Shown here piece after piece: positions 1 through 8,833 of a DNA stretch of 64,000 nucleotides. Location of the stretch: the NCBI RefSeq assembly GCF_009688945.1, contig NZ_AP021874.1, positions 6,448,001 to 6,512,000 on the forward strand, in the 5' to 3' direction. Under the pieces are notes generated by a model that worked only from the letters and a program-made list of their open reading frames with translations, ran no database searches and was not told the DNA's origin. A program made the translations under genes and the position numbers. Within the stretch, counting starts at the first letter, position 1; the number at the start of each line of letters is the position of its first letter. Source of the DNA: Desulfosarcina alkanivorans (GTDB taxonomy: Bacteria > Desulfobacterota > Desulfobacteria > Desulfobacterales > Desulfosarcinaceae).

Positions 1-1551
1 CAGGTCCGCCTGGGGGGTCATGGCCGTGTCGGCGGCCGTCAGGCGGATGTCCGCCATCGTCAGGCCCAGGGTTTCGGCCAGGATCTGTTTGAGCACCGTG
101 TCCGATCCCTGGCCGATGTCCGAGGCCATGGTGAGCAGGTGCACGGTGCCGTCGTCGAAGGCACGCACCTCGGCGGCAGAAAACGGATACTGGGTGTTGA
201 ACCAGTTGAAAACGCCCCCGGAGATGAAACTGTAGCAGCCGATGCCCACCCCCCGGCCCGTCTTCAGCCCCTTGCGTTTGCGGGACCAGCCGCTGATGCG
301 CCGCACCTCCTTCAGGGATTCGATGAACCCGCAGGAGCTGATGGTGGCCACGCCGGGCAATTCGTCACCGGAAACCATGGCGTTTTTCAGCCGGATGGCG
401 ATGGGGTCGATGCCCAGCTCTTCGGCGGCCATGTTCATCTGGGTCTCGGCGGCAAAGAGGGTCTGGGGCGCACCGAAACCGCGCATGGCGCTGGCCGGCG
501 GCTTGTTGGTGTAAACGTGCTCACCCAGGTAGCGGTAGTTGGGGTAGCGGTAGAGCATGGCCCCGAAGTTGCCCGACAGGAAGGTGGCCGTGGGCCCCAT
601 GGCGTTGTAAGCGCCGCCGTCCAGGTAGATGTGCAGGTCCTTGGCCACCAGGGTGCCGTCGCTTTTGAAGCCCACCCTGGAACGGACGGTCATGGGGTGG
701 CGCCGGCGCCCGTAGGCCAGTTCCTCTTCGCGGGTGAGGGTGAATTTAACCGGCCGCCCGGTCCGGCGCGCCATGAAGGCCGCGCAGAACTCCCAGGGCC
801 GCAGTTCCATCTTGCCGCCGAACCCGCCGCCCACCGTGGGCTTGATGACGCGGATGTCGTTTTCGCGCATCTTCAGGGTCGATGCCAGCAGGCATTGCAC
901 GATATAGGGGGTCTGGGTGGAGGTCCACAGCGTAATGCGGCCGTCCAGGTCGCTCTGGGCCACGCATGCGCAGGGCTCCATGTAGGCGTGGCTCACCGCG
1001 TGAACGGTGAAGGTGTCCTCGCGCACATAGTCCGAGGCGGCAAAGCCGGCCTCGATGTCCCCATAGGCAATCTTGCGGTCGATGCTGATATTGGTGGGCG
1101 ACGCCTCGTGGATGACCGGCGCGCCGTCGGCCAGTGATGCGGCCACATCGAAGGATCCGGGGAGCTCTTCGTATTCAACCGTGATCGCTTCCAGGGCGGC
1201 TTCGGCGGTTTCCCGGTCCACGGCGGCCACGGCGGCCACCTCGTCGCCGATGAAGCGTACTTTGTCCACTGCCAGCGCGTATTCGTCCTGAGTGCCGGGA
1301 AACAGGCGCCAGTTGCCGTAAGTGACCCGGGGGATGTCCTGACCGGTAATGACACAATGCACGCCGGGCAGGGCCGCTGCTTTGCGGGTGTCGATGGCCA
1401 GGATGCGGGCGTGGGGCAAGGGGCTTCTGAGCAGTTTGCCGTAAAGCATGCCCGGCAATTTGATGTCGTCGGCATAAATGGCCTGGCCGGTGGCCTTGGC
1501 CCGGCCGTCGGCCCGGGGGATGTCTTTTCCGATGATGCGATGCGCGTTCAT
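1..1551 (-). CDS. Molybdenum hydroxylase large (Mo-pterin) subunit, xanthine dehydrogenase family, 3' end cut by window edge
   Basis: Catalytic molybdopterin-binding subunit of a xanthine dehydrogenase/CO dehydrogenase-type hydroxylase. The reading frame is open from the ATG at 1551 to position 1, about 517 codons of a protein usually near 750-800 residues, so the C-terminal third is missing. GGGFGGK is near residues 241-247, followed by MRGFGAPQ and GQGSD, family signatures around the molybdenum cofactor. The FAD and 2Fe-2S subunits lie just upstream in the same direction, giving an S-M-L operon. The substrate cannot be read from the sequence; aromatic-CoA, purine or aldehyde are all possible. 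Confidence 0.9.
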   Translation of the reverse strand, partial: MNAHRIIGKDIPRADGRAKATGQAIYADDIKLPGMLYGKLLRSPLPHARILAIDTRKAAALPGVHCVITGQDIPRVTYGNWRLFPGTQDEYALAVDKVRFIGDEVAAVAAVDRETAEAALEAITVEYEELPGSFDVAASLADGAPVIHEASPTNISIDRKIAYGDIEAGFAASDYVREDTFTVHAVSHAYMEPCACVAQSDLDGRITLWTSTQTPYIVQCLLASTLKMRENDIRVIKPTVGGGFGGKMELRPWEFCAAFMARRTGRPVKFTLTREEELAYGRRRHPMTVRSRVGFKSDGTLVAKDLHIYLDGGAYNAMGPTATFLSGNFGAMLYRYPNYRYLGEHVYTNKPPASAMRGFGAPQTLFAAETQMNMAAEELGIDPIAIRLKNAMVSGDELPGVATISSCGFIESLKEVRRISGWSRKRKGLKTGRGVGIGCYSFISGGVFNWFNTQYPFSAAEVRAFDDGTVHLLTMASDIGQGSDTVLKQILAETLGLTMADIRLTAADTAMTPQADL

Positions 1552-1587
1552 GGGAAATCCTTTGCTTGGATAGGATGGGTTCGGTTC

Positions 1588-2466
1588 CTACTGCCTGCGC
1601 CGGGCCATTTTCCGGGCGTCGGTCAGGGCGCGGATGGTGAGCACGGTCACCATCTTCCAGCGATACGGGGCGCTGGCCCGGACGTCGGTGATGGGCGAGG
1701 TTTCTTCCGATGCCGCCCCGGCCGCCTTTCGTATGATGGCATCGGTCATCGGCTGCCCGATCAGCAGCCCTTCGGCACCGTGGGTGCGCATGGGTACCGG
1801 GGCGCAGGCGCCGACGACCAGCCGCGCGCCCGTGCAGCGCTGCCCTTCGAGAACCACCATGACGCCCACCCCCACGGCCGAACAGTCCAGCTTGCCCCGC
1901 TGGGAGAGGCTGTGGTAGGCCGTGCCGCTTCCGGCCGGGGGGCGGGGGACGCGGATGGCGGTGACGATTTCACCGGGCGCCAGGGCGTTGAGGCCGGGTC
2001 CCTGAAAAAATTGATCCAGCGCCATGGTCCGGCTGCCCCCGGGCCCGGCGATGTGCAGCGAGGCCGCCATGGCCATGAGGGTGGGGGCGTTGTCCGCCGA
2101 CGGGGAGGCATTGCACAGGTTGCCGACCACGGTGCCCATGTTGCGGACCTGCACATTGGCCGTGGACCCGGCGGCCTCGGCAATGGTGGGATAATACCGC
2201 CGGACCTTCGGGTGGGCGGCCACATCGGCCAGCAGGGCCGTGGCGCCGATGGTCAGCCCGCGGTTTTTATCGAAGGTGATCGTATCCAGCCCGGGGATGC
2301 GCTTCAGGCTGACGATGCGTTTGGGGAAAAGCATGCGGTGGCGAATCCTGACCAGCAGGTCGGTGCCCCCGGCCATGACCCGGGTGTCCCTGCCGCCCTT
2401 GGCGAGCACGGCGACCGCCTGGTCCACCGTTGCGGGGGCGATAAAATCGAATCGGGGTACTGGCAT
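1588..2466 (-). CDS. Molybdenum hydroxylase FAD-binding (medium) subunit
   Basis: 292-residue FAD subunit that passes electrons between the 2Fe-2S protein and the external acceptor. AGGTDLL near residue 32 and the glycine/asparagine-rich segment GNLCNASPSADNAP near 115 are the two FAD-contact motifs of the CoxM/XdhB/HcrB family. The extra cysteines that hold a 4Fe-4S cluster in 4-hydroxybenzoyl-CoA reductase beta are not evident, which argues against a strict Hcr assignment. It starts 5 bp after the 2Fe-2S gene ends and is followed by the molybdenum subunit. Confidence 0.9.
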   Translation of the reverse strand: MPVPRFDFIAPATVDQAVAVLAKGGRDTRVMAGGTDLLVRIRHRMLFPKRIVSLKRIPGLDTITFDKNRGLTIGATALLADVAAHPKVRRYYPTIAEAAGSTANVQVRNMGTVVGNLCNASPSADNAPTLMAMAASLHIAGPGGSRTMALDQFFQGPGLNALAPGEIVTAIRVPRPPAGSGTAYHSLSQRGKLDCSAVGVGVMVVLEGQRCTGARLVVGACAPVPMRTHGAEGLLIGQPMTDAIIRKAAGAASEETSPITDVRASAPYRWKMVTVLTIRALTDARKMARRRQ

Positions 2467-2471
2467 GGCCG

Positions 2472-2963
2472 TTACCTCCTGACCTTGGCGTGGGGTTTCA
2501 TCTGCCGGCCGGCCTCGGCGATGGCATCCACGATTTTATTGTATCCCGTGCATCGGCAGAGGTTGCCGGAGATGGCCGATCGGATCTGGGCGTCACTGGG
2601 AGACGGGTTGGCTGTCAGCAGATTCAGGGCGGAGATTTCCATGCCGGGGGTGCAGAATCCGCACTGGATGGCCCCCTTCTCGATGAACGCCTCCTGGATG
2701 GGGTGAAGCGATTCGCCGGAGGGGGCCAGCCCCTCTACGGTGAGAATCGTTTTACCGTCCATTTCCACGGCCAGGGTCAGGCAGGAGCTGATACTCCTGC
2801 CGTCCACCATGACCGTGCAGGCACCGCAGTCTCCCGAACCGCAGCCCAGTTTGGTCCCCGTCAGGTTCAGGTCCTCGCGCAGCACCTCGTTGAGGGTGCG
2901 CCAGGGCTCCACGGCCAGGGTGTAAGTGTCGCCGTTGACCGTCAGGCGGATGTCATGTTTCAT
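2472..2963 (-). CDS. Molybdenum hydroxylase 2Fe-2S (small) subunit
   Basis: 163-residue iron-sulfur subunit with both clusters of the family. The plant-type N-terminal site is CGSGDCGACTV followed by a cysteine in SSCLTL. The C-terminal four-helix site is CGFCTPG followed by CRCTGY. Length and order match CoxS/XdhC/HcrC. It is the first gene of the minus-strand operon, with a candidate promoter at 3055-3083. The assignment to family is secure; the substrate is unknown. Confidence 0.95.
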   Translation of the reverse strand: MKHDIRLTVNGDTYTLAVEPWRTLNEVLREDLNLTGTKLGCGSGDCGACTVMVDGRSISSCLTLAVEMDGKTILTVEGLAPSGESLHPIQEAFIEKGAIQCGFCTPGMEISALNLLTANPSPSDAQIRSAISGNLCRCTGYNKIVDAIAEAGRQMKPHAKVRR

Positions 2964-3054
2964 ATGTCGCTCCCGGGGAAAATCAGGTTGTCAGGCCGAA
3001 GACCAAGGTCCGGTTCCGATTTCTGCTTCCGGGCCTCATTCTCTTGGAAAAAGC

Positions 3055-3083
3055 TATATCATAGCTGTTATGTATTTCGTCAA
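3055..3083 (-). promoter_or_regulatory. Candidate sigma-70 promoter for the Mo-hydroxylase operon
   Basis: Reading the minus strand, TTGACG (3083-3078) is followed after 17 bp by GATATA (3060-3055), about 90 bp upstream of the 2Fe-2S start codon. The -10 match is weak. Confidence 0.35.
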
Positions 3084-3207
3084 GGCCTAAACCGTATTCA
3101 GGGTGCCGCAAGCTTGCTTTTTGGGTTTTCTTCGTACAGAACCGATGGCCCGTCAGGTGGCGGCGACGCCTGTTGTGCGCCTGACCCGGAAACGACAGCG
3201 ACGCTGC

Positions 3208-3236
3208 TTGACAGGCGCGGAATGCATCTTTACCCT
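3208..3236 (+). promoter_or_regulatory. Candidate sigma-70 promoter for the PP-loop gene
   Basis: TTGACA at 3208-3213, a 17-bp spacer, then TACCCT at 3231-3236. The -35 is perfect and the -10 poor. It would start transcription about 40 bp before the ATG at 3285. Confidence 0.45.
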
Positions 3237-3284
3237 GATGAAACAGGCGGGTGCCGCTGTATCGATAACCATAGAAAGGTGAAT

Positions 3285-4277
3285 ATGTCTGAAGCCAGGA
3301 TCGTTCGTGCCCTCGGTCTGTGTTCCGGGGGACTGGACAGTATTTTGAGTGCCCTGGTGCTCCGGCAACAGGGGGTCCAGGTGCACTGGGTGTCGTTTGA
3401 GACGCCCTTTTTTTCATCGGCCAAGGCCAGAAAAGCCTCGAAACACACCGGTGTTCCGTTGATGGTGCGAAAGATCACCCCCGTGTATCTGGAAATGATG
3501 CGGTCCCCGTCGGTCAAATTCGGCAAGAACATGAACCCGTGCATGGACTGCCATACGCTGATGTTTCGCCTGGCCGGCGAGATCATGACCGAACAGGGGT
3601 TCGACTTTCTTTTTTCCGGTGAAGTGCTGGGGCAGCGGCCCATGAGCCAGACCCGCACCTCCCTGCGTTATGTGGAAAAGCACTCCGGATATGACGGATA
3701 TATCCTCAGGCCGCTCTCGGCCAAAAATATGCCCGAGACGATCCCGGAACGGGAGGGCCTGGTGGACCGGGAGCGGCTGCTGGACATCACCGGCCGGTCC
3801 CGAAAACGGCAGCTTCAGCTGGCCGACCAGTTCGGGGTGACCGATTTCCCGGCACCGGCCGGCGGGTGCCTGCTGACCGACAAGATCTTCAGCCGCCGGC
3901 TCAGGGATTTGTTCGACCACCAGGAGAGGTATCCGGAAAAGGACCTCAACCTGCTCAACTTCGGCCGGCACATGCGCCTGGACGATCAGACCAAGATCGT
4001 TGTGGGCCGTACCCAGTCGGACAACGAAGGGATCAGCCGCTGCATCGATACGAATCGCGACACGGTGCTTAAAGTGGAAAAATTTCCCGGTCCGCTGGTG
4101 GTGATGCCCGGCGGCGGCAGCGAAGCGATGACCCTGCTGGCAGCCGGTATCTGTGCCGGCTACAGCAAGGCGCCCAACCATGAACCGGTGGCGGTAAGCG
4201 TGCAGACGGGCGGCCGGCGCCGGCAGGTGATGGTGCTGGGTATTCCGACGGCCGAAAACAAACGCTATCTGATTTAA
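3285..4277 (+). CDS. PP-loop ATPase with NFACT-R-like C-terminus, tRNA-thiolation (MnmA/ThiI) type
   Basis: 330-residue protein beginning with a PP-loop (CSGGLDS) near residues 12-18, the adenylating ATP site of tRNA-thiolating enzymes. CMDCH near residue 90 is a cysteine pair that could hold sulfur or metal. The C-terminal segment with GRHMRL and KIVVGRTQSDNEG resembles the NFACT-R RNA-binding domain. Start chosen at the ATG preceded by GAAAGGTG; the frame is open far upstream without a credible start. It stands alone, divergent from the Mo operon and convergent with rlmN. Probably an RNA sulfur-transfer enzyme; the target nucleotide is unknown. Confidence 0.75.
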   Translation: MSEARIVRALGLCSGGLDSILSALVLRQQGVQVHWVSFETPFFSSAKARKASKHTGVPLMVRKITPVYLEMMRSPSVKFGKNMNPCMDCHTLMFRLAGEIMTEQGFDFLFSGEVLGQRPMSQTRTSLRYVEKHSGYDGYILRPLSAKNMPETIPEREGLVDRERLLDITGRSRKRQLQLADQFGVTDFPAPAGGCLLTDKIFSRRLRDLFDHQERYPEKDLNLLNFGRHMRLDDQTKIVVGRTQSDNEGISRCIDTNRDTVLKVEKFPGPLVVMPGGGSEAMTLLAAGICAGYSKAPNHEPVAVSVQTGGRRRQVMVLGIPTAENKRYLI

Positions 4278-4285
4278 ATCGAGAC

Positions 4286-4384
4286 CGATGACTGAGGACG
4301 GAAGACGGATGTCCGATGGCTGGCGGCCAGACTGAAATCGGTATTCGGGCTTCTGCCGTCAGGCGCCTGTCTTCGGACCTCTGA
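4286..4384. repeat. Imperfect inverted repeat between convergent genes (GAAGAC/TCTGAC word family)
   Basis: The 109 bp between two convergent stop codons form an imperfect palindrome. The left arm, near 4288-4308 (GACTGAGGACGGAAGACGG), pairs loosely with the right arm at 4368-4390 (CTGTCTTCGGACCTCTGAC). Similar words recur at 27843-27950 and 50935-50960. It may act as a bidirectional transcription stop, but there is no U-tract. Confidence 0.45.
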
Positions 4385-4386
4385 CT

Positions 4387-5466
4387 TCAGTTTTCGGACC
4401 CCGGACCGCCGGCTTCCCTTTTCAGCTTTGCCCGCAACTGGCCGCAGGCGGCACCGATATCCTGGCCCTTGCTGTGGCGAACGATGGCGGTGTAGTGGTG
4501 ACCGGCCAGAAACTCCTGGAAACGGATGATCCGGGCCGGGTCCGGACGCATGAAATCGCTGCCGGGGTGTTCGTTGAAGGGAATCAGGTTGACCTTGGCC
4601 TTGATGGGCCGAAGCAGTTTCACCAGGCGCCGGGCATCGTCCATGCTGTCGTTGACGCCTTTCATCAGGATGTATTCGAAGGTGATTTTTCGCCGTGGCG
4701 GCAGGGGATAACGCCGGCAGGCCGCCATCAGATCGGCGAGGGGGTATTTGCGGTTGATGGGCATCAGCCGGGTTCGGGTGTCGTCATCGGTGGCATTGAG
4801 GGAGACGGCGAGGTTGGCCCGGGTGTCACGGCCCAGATCCGCCATCCGGGGAACCAGGCCCGCCGTGGAAACGGTGACGCGGCGGCTGGATATCTTGAGG
4901 CCGAAATCGCCGTCGGTGATGACTTCCAGGGCCTGGACCACATTCCGGTAGTTGGCCAGCGGCTCCCCCATGCCCATGAAGACGATGTTGGTCAGATCCA
5001 GGCCGCCTTCCGCCCTTACCCGCTGCTGGACATCACGCACCTGGGAGATGATCTCGCCGGCTGACAGGTTGCGCACCAATCCGCCCCTGGCCGTCATGCA
5101 GAACCGGCAGCCCTGGCTGCACCCCACCTGACTGGAGATGCACAGGGTGTAATGGCTTTTTTCGGGGATGATCACCGTTTCAATATGGTGGCCATCGGGC
5201 AGCCGGAACAGCAGCTTGCGCGAACCGTCCTGTGACGTCGCTTCTTCGTCCACCTGCAGGCGTGGGTTGGCGAAGGCGGCTTCAAGGTCCGCCCGCAGCG
5301 GCTTTCCCAGGTTGGTCATGTCGTCAAACCGGTCGGTCTGACGCAGGTAGATCCACCTTCTTATCTGGTCGGCACGAAAGGGGCGCTGGCCACGGTGGGT
5401 CAGCCAATCGGTCAACTGCTCCCTGGACAGATCCTTGATGTCGATTTTGCTTGATATTGTGGCCAT
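4387..5466 (-). CDS. rlmN: Dual-specificity 23S rRNA/tRNA adenine-C2 methyltransferase RlmN
   Basis: Radical-SAM enzyme that methylates C2 of A2503 in 23S rRNA and A37 in some tRNAs. The cluster motif CSQGCRFC gives cysteines near 116, 120 and 123. FMGMGEPLANY is the SAM-contact signature, and the C-terminal GAACGQL holds the cysteine that is transiently methylated. 359 residues from the chosen ATG at 5466, a normal length; the frame runs 26 codons further up to 5544, but that extension is unlike the family. Divergent from ffh, convergent with the PP-loop gene. Confidence 0.95.
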   Translation of the reverse strand: MATISSKIDIKDLSREQLTDWLTHRGQRPFRADQIRRWIYLRQTDRFDDMTNLGKPLRADLEAAFANPRLQVDEEATSQDGSRKLLFRLPDGHHIETVIIPEKSHYTLCISSQVGCSQGCRFCMTARGGLVRNLSAGEIISQVRDVQQRVRAEGGLDLTNIVFMGMGEPLANYRNVVQALEVITDGDFGLKISSRRVTVSTAGLVPRMADLGRDTRANLAVSLNATDDDTRTRLMPINRKYPLADLMAACRRYPLPPRRKITFEYILMKGVNDSMDDARRLVKLLRPIKAKVNLIPFNEHPGSDFMRPDPARIIRFQEFLAGHHYTAIVRHSKGQDIGAACGQLRAKLKREAGGPGSEN

Positions 5467-5602
5467 GATGTGGGATCCACGGGCCGGATTTGTCGGCCGG
5501 TCCGCATTGTTTTGGGGTGATTGATGGAATGGTCGGGGATTCACGTGGCCGCGCCATCTGATTCCCCAAAGATCCGGGGCCTTTTGGCCCCCTTTTTATG
5601 CC

Positions 5603-5631
5603 TTGACATACCATTTAAAAAAATCTATTTT
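5603..5631 (+). promoter_or_regulatory. Sigma-70 promoter of the ffh-rpsP ribosome-biogenesis operon
   Basis: TTGACA (5603-5608), exactly 17 bp, then TATTTT (5626-5631), in an AT-rich stretch 33 bp before the ffh start codon. This is the best sigma-70 match in the window and fits a strongly expressed housekeeping operon. Confidence 0.7.
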
Positions 5632-5663
5632 CAAGGTTTTAGTTTATATGCCGGTGGAATGTC

Positions 5664-6995
5664 ATGTTTGACACGCTCAGCGACAAGCTAAATTCGGTTT
5701 TCAAGCAGCTCAAGGGGCAGGGCAAACTTTCTGAAAAGAATATTGCCGATGGTCTGCGGGCGGTGCGTATGGCCCTTCTGGAGGCCGATGTTCACTATCA
5801 GGTGGTCAAACAGCTGGTGGCCGACATCAAGGTGCGTGCACTCGGACAGGAGGTCATGGGCAGCCTGACCCCCGGCCAGCAGGTGGTCAAGATCGTCAAC
5901 GAATCGCTGACCCGGCTCATGGGGGAGACCCATCAGGAGCTTAACCTGTCCGGAGAAAAACCGGTCGCGGTGATGCTGGTGGGCCTGCAGGGATCGGGTA
6001 AAACCACCACGGCAGGCAAATTGTCGGTGATGCTGAGAAAAACCGGCAAGCAGCCTTACCTGGTGCCGGCGGACGTTTACCGGCCTGCGGCCATTGACCA
6101 GCTGAAGACGCTGGGCGGCCAGCTGGGGGTGCCGGTTTTCGATTCCACACCGGACATGGACCCGGTGAAAATATGCCAGGATGCCCGGGTGGCGGCCCAG
6201 AAGGCGGGCTGCGACACCCTTTTGCTGGATACGGCCGGTCGGCTTCACATCGATGACGAACTGATGGATGAACTGTCCCGCATCCGGTCATCGGTGAAGC
6301 CCACGGACATCCTGCTGGTGGCCGATGCCATGACCGGCCAGGATGCGGTCAACATCGCCAAGTCCTTCGATGAGCGGCTGGACGTCGGTGGCGTGGTGCT
6401 CACCAAAATGGATGGTGACGCCAGGGGCGGCGCGGCCCTGTCCATCCGATCCATTACCGGCAAGCCCATCAAGTATATCGGTGTGGGTGAAAAACTCAGC
6501 GAACTGGAAGCCTTTCATCCGGATCGCATGGCCTCGCGGATTCTCGGCATGGGCGACGTCCTCACCATGATCGAGAAGGCCCAGGAGGTGGTGGACGAAA
6601 AACAGGCCGTCGAGCTAGAAAAAAAGCTGCGCAAAAACCAGTTTACCCTGGAGGATTTCCGCGACCAGATGCGTCAGATCCGCAAAATGGGATCCCTGAC
6701 GGACATTCTGGGCATGATTCCCGGTATGGGAAAGATGAAACAGATGAAAAATCTGCAGGTGGACGAGAAGGAACTGGTCCACATCGAGGCCATCATCAAT
6801 TCCATGACGCCACGGGAACGACGCCAATACGGGATTATCAACGGGAGCCGGCGCAGGCGAATCGCCGCGGGCAGCGGCACCCGGGTTCAGGACGTTAACC
6901 GCCTGCTCAAAAATTATGCGCAGGTGATGAAAATGATGAAAAAAATAAATAAAGGCGGCATGCGCGGATTAGGCCGCGGCATGCTGCCCTTTTAA
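5664..6995 (+). CDS. ffh: Signal recognition particle GTPase Ffh
   Basis: SRP54-type GTPase that binds 4.5S RNA and signal peptides and docks ribosomes to FtsY at the membrane. 443 residues, normal length. N domain 1-95, then the G domain with GLQGSGKT (107-114), DTAGR (near 190) and TKMDGDARGG (near 250). The methionine-rich M domain (about 320-443) contains GSRRRRIAAGSG, which contacts the RNA. First gene of the operon, 12 bp before rpsP. The start has only a weak Shine-Dalgarno (GGTGGA). Confidence 0.97.
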   Translation: MFDTLSDKLNSVFKQLKGQGKLSEKNIADGLRAVRMALLEADVHYQVVKQLVADIKVRALGQEVMGSLTPGQQVVKIVNESLTRLMGETHQELNLSGEKPVAVMLVGLQGSGKTTTAGKLSVMLRKTGKQPYLVPADVYRPAAIDQLKTLGGQLGVPVFDSTPDMDPVKICQDARVAAQKAGCDTLLLDTAGRLHIDDELMDELSRIRSSVKPTDILLVADAMTGQDAVNIAKSFDERLDVGGVVLTKMDGDARGGAALSIRSITGKPIKYIGVGEKLSELEAFHPDRMASRILGMGDVLTMIEKAQEVVDEKQAVELEKKLRKNQFTLEDFRDQMRQIRKMGSLTDILGMIPGMGKMKQMKNLQVDEKELVHIEAIINSMTPRERRQYGIINGSRRRRIAAGSGTRVQDVNRLLKNYAQVMKMMKKINKGGMRGLGRGMLPF

Positions 6996-7007
6996 AGGAG
7001 AGCAACC

Positions 7008-7262
7008 ATGGCAGTGAAAATCAGACTGGCCCGGCACGGGGCAAAAAAAAGACCGTTTTACCGGATCGTGGCAGCCGACAATGACAGCCCCAGGGACGGT
7101 CGTTTTATCGAAAAACTGGGCACTTACAATCCTCTTCAGGATCCGGTGCAAGTGGTTCTGGACGCAGATCGGGTGAAATACTGGATCGGCCAGGGGGCGA
7201 CCCCTACCGATACGGTGCGGTCGATCCTGAAGCGTGAAGGTGTTTTTTCCGCTGCGGAATAA
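7008..7262 (+). CDS. rpsP: 30S ribosomal protein S16
   Basis: 84-residue S16, a 30S assembly protein. The N-terminus MAVKIRLARHGAKKRPFYRI and the segment GRFIEKLGTYNPL are family signatures. A strong AAAGGAG sits 5 bp upstream of the ATG. Order ffh-rpsP-khpA-rimM-trmD-rplS matches the conserved bacterial ribosome-biogenesis operon. Confidence 0.97.
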   Translation: MAVKIRLARHGAKKRPFYRIVAADNDSPRDGRFIEKLGTYNPLQDPVQVVLDADRVKYWIGQGATPTDTVRSILKREGVFSAAE

Positions 7263-7310
7263 CGGATGGCGCCGGACCCGATTCTCAGCCGCATCAAAGG
7301 AGATGGAGCT

Positions 7311-7541
7311 ATGAAAGAGCTGATCAAATTCATTGCGCAGGAGTTGGTGGACTTTCCCGACCAGGTTTCTGTTGAGGAGATCGAGGGCAACCAGACATCC
7401 GTCATTGAATTGAAAGTGGCAAAAGAGGATTTGGGTAAGGTCATCGGCAAGCAGGGACGGACGGCACGGGCCATGCGGACCCTTTTGAGCGCGGCCTCCG
7501 CCAAAATCAAGAAACGATCCGTCCTCGAGATCATCGAGTAG
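7311..7541 (+). CDS. khpA: KH-domain RNA-binding protein (KhpA/YlqC type)
   Basis: 76-residue single KH domain with GKVIGKQGR, the GxxG loop that holds single-stranded RNA, near residues 42-50. It is the size of KhpA, which in Gram-positives pairs with KhpB to bind small and messenger RNAs; the role in this group is less defined. AAAGGAG precedes the ATG at 7311. The frame is also open back to 7266, but that start lacks a ribosome site and the extra residues are not conserved in type. Four bases separate it from rimM. Confidence 0.93.
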   Translation: MKELIKFIAQELVDFPDQVSVEEIEGNQTSVIELKVAKEDLGKVIGKQGRTARAMRTLLSAASAKIKKRSVLEIIE

Positions 7542-7545
7542 ATCG

Positions 7546-8079
7546 ATGGCGCCCGAGGATGATCTCGTTCTGGTGGGCCGGGTCACGGGGGCCCACGGTA
7601 TTCGCGGGGGGGTAAAGGTCCACTCCTACGCTGAATCGACGGCACTCTACCGGATCGGGGAAGGCATCATGCTGACCCTGCCCGACGGAACGGTCGCCAC
7701 CCTTGCGGTTCAATGGGTCAAACCCCATGGGCGCGCACTGCTCATGGGCCTGGAATCGGTCACCGACCGGAACCAGGCCGAGGACCTCGTGGGAGCTTCG
7801 CTTTTCGTAGAAAGGTCACGGCTGCCGGCTCTGGAAGCGGACACCTACTACTGGACCGACCTGGTGGGTCTCGATGTTTACGACCCCGCCGGATCCCGTC
7901 TCGGCAGCCTCGACGGGGTGATTCCCACACCGGGCAACGATGTATACGTGGTCAAGGGAGACGTCGACGGGCGGCCCCGGGAGTTGCTGATTCCCGCCGT
8001 CGGCGATGTGGTCCTCAGCATCGACATCGCGGGCAAGACCATGGTCGTGGAACTGCCGGAAGGGTTACAGGACTGCTGA
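7546..8079 (+). CDS. rimM: 16S rRNA processing protein RimM
   Basis: 177-residue assembly factor for the 30S head, partner of S19. The N-terminal domain opens with LVGRVTGAHGIRG, the family hallmark, and the C-terminal PRC-barrel contains YYWTDLVGLDVYD near residues 102-114. Lies directly between khpA and trmD, its usual place. Confidence 0.95.
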   Translation: MAPEDDLVLVGRVTGAHGIRGGVKVHSYAESTALYRIGEGIMLTLPDGTVATLAVQWVKPHGRALLMGLESVTDRNQAEDLVGASLFVERSRLPALEADTYYWTDLVGLDVYDPAGSRLGSLDGVIPTPGNDVYVVKGDVDGRPRELLIPAVGDVVLSIDIAGKTMVVELPEGLQDC

Positions 8080-8086
8080 CAGCGCC

Positions 8087-8833
8087 ATGAAGGTTTGCGT
8101 ACTGACCCTTTTCCCTGAACTGTTCGCGCCGTTCTGGGACCACGGCATTATCCGGCGGGCGGTTCAGGAACAAAAGATCCGCCCAGACACCATCAATATC
8201 CGGGACCATGCCAGTGGACGGCATCGGGTCACCGATGACCGGCCCTACGGCGGCGGTTGTGGCATGGTGATGAAGCCTGAACCGCTGGCCGCAGCCTTGA
8301 AACACGCCCGGAAGCGGATGCCGGCCGCCATGACGCTGCTGCTTTCGCCACAGGGGAAGCGGTTTGACCAGGCGCTGGCCGAATCGCTGGCAACCGCCGG
8401 GGAACTGATCCTGGTCTGCGGCCGCTACGAAGGCGTGGATGAACGGTTTGTCGACCGGTACGTGGATGCAGAGGTTTCGATCGGTGATTTCGTGCTCACC
8501 GGTGGCGAACTGGGGGCCATGGTGGTGATCGATGCGGTGGCCCGACTGATTCCCGGGGTGCTGGGCAACGAGGCCTCTGCAGGAAACGACACATTCAGCG
8601 ACGGCCTCGTGGAGCACGCGCACTTCACGCGGCCGCCGACTTTCAACGATGAACCGGTGCCCGATGTCCTGCTTTCGGGGAATCACCGGGAGATCGACCG
8701 GTGGCGCCGGGAAACCGCCTTGATCCGGACCGTGTTGAAGCGGCCGGATCTTTTGGTGCACAGGGATTTTACCCCTGAGGAACGCGCAATACTGTTGAAA
8801 TGGCGACAGAACATTGACCGGCTTACCGGCTAA
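8087..8833 (+). CDS. trmD: tRNA (guanine37-N1)-methyltransferase TrmD
   Basis: 248-residue SPOUT enzyme that makes m1G37 next to the anticodon and prevents +1 frameshifting. Knot-region motifs are all present: GGGCGMVMKPEPL, LLLSPQGKRFDQ, LVCGRYEGVDERF and EVSIGDFVLTGGELGA. Start set at the ATG at 8087 (MKVCVLTLFPE); an open frame extends upstream over rimM but is a shadow. Its 3' end overlaps the next gene by 20 bp. Confidence 0.97.
   Translation: MKVCVLTLFPELFAPFWDHGIIRRAVQEQKIRPDTINIRDHASGRHRVTDDRPYGGGCGMVMKPEPLAAALKHARKRMPAAMTLLLSPQGKRFDQALAESLATAGELILVCGRYEGVDERFVDRYVDAEVSIGDFVLTGGELGAMVVIDAVARLIPGVLGNEASAGNDTFSDGLVEHAHFTRPPTFNDEPVPDVLLSGNHREIDRWRRETALIRTVLKRPDLLVHRDFTPEERAILLKWRQNIDRLTG

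Noticed and set aside
20..1475. Several plus- and minus-strand open frames over the Mo-subunit region, one 332 codons long
   Set aside because: They are shadows in GC-rich DNA; the minus-strand frame open from 1551 to 1 carries the GGGFGGK and RGFG motifs.
1588..2963. 4-hydroxybenzoyl-CoA reductase assigned by name
   Set aside because: The FAD subunit lacks evident cysteines for the extra 4Fe-4S cluster of that enzyme, so only the superfamily is claimed.
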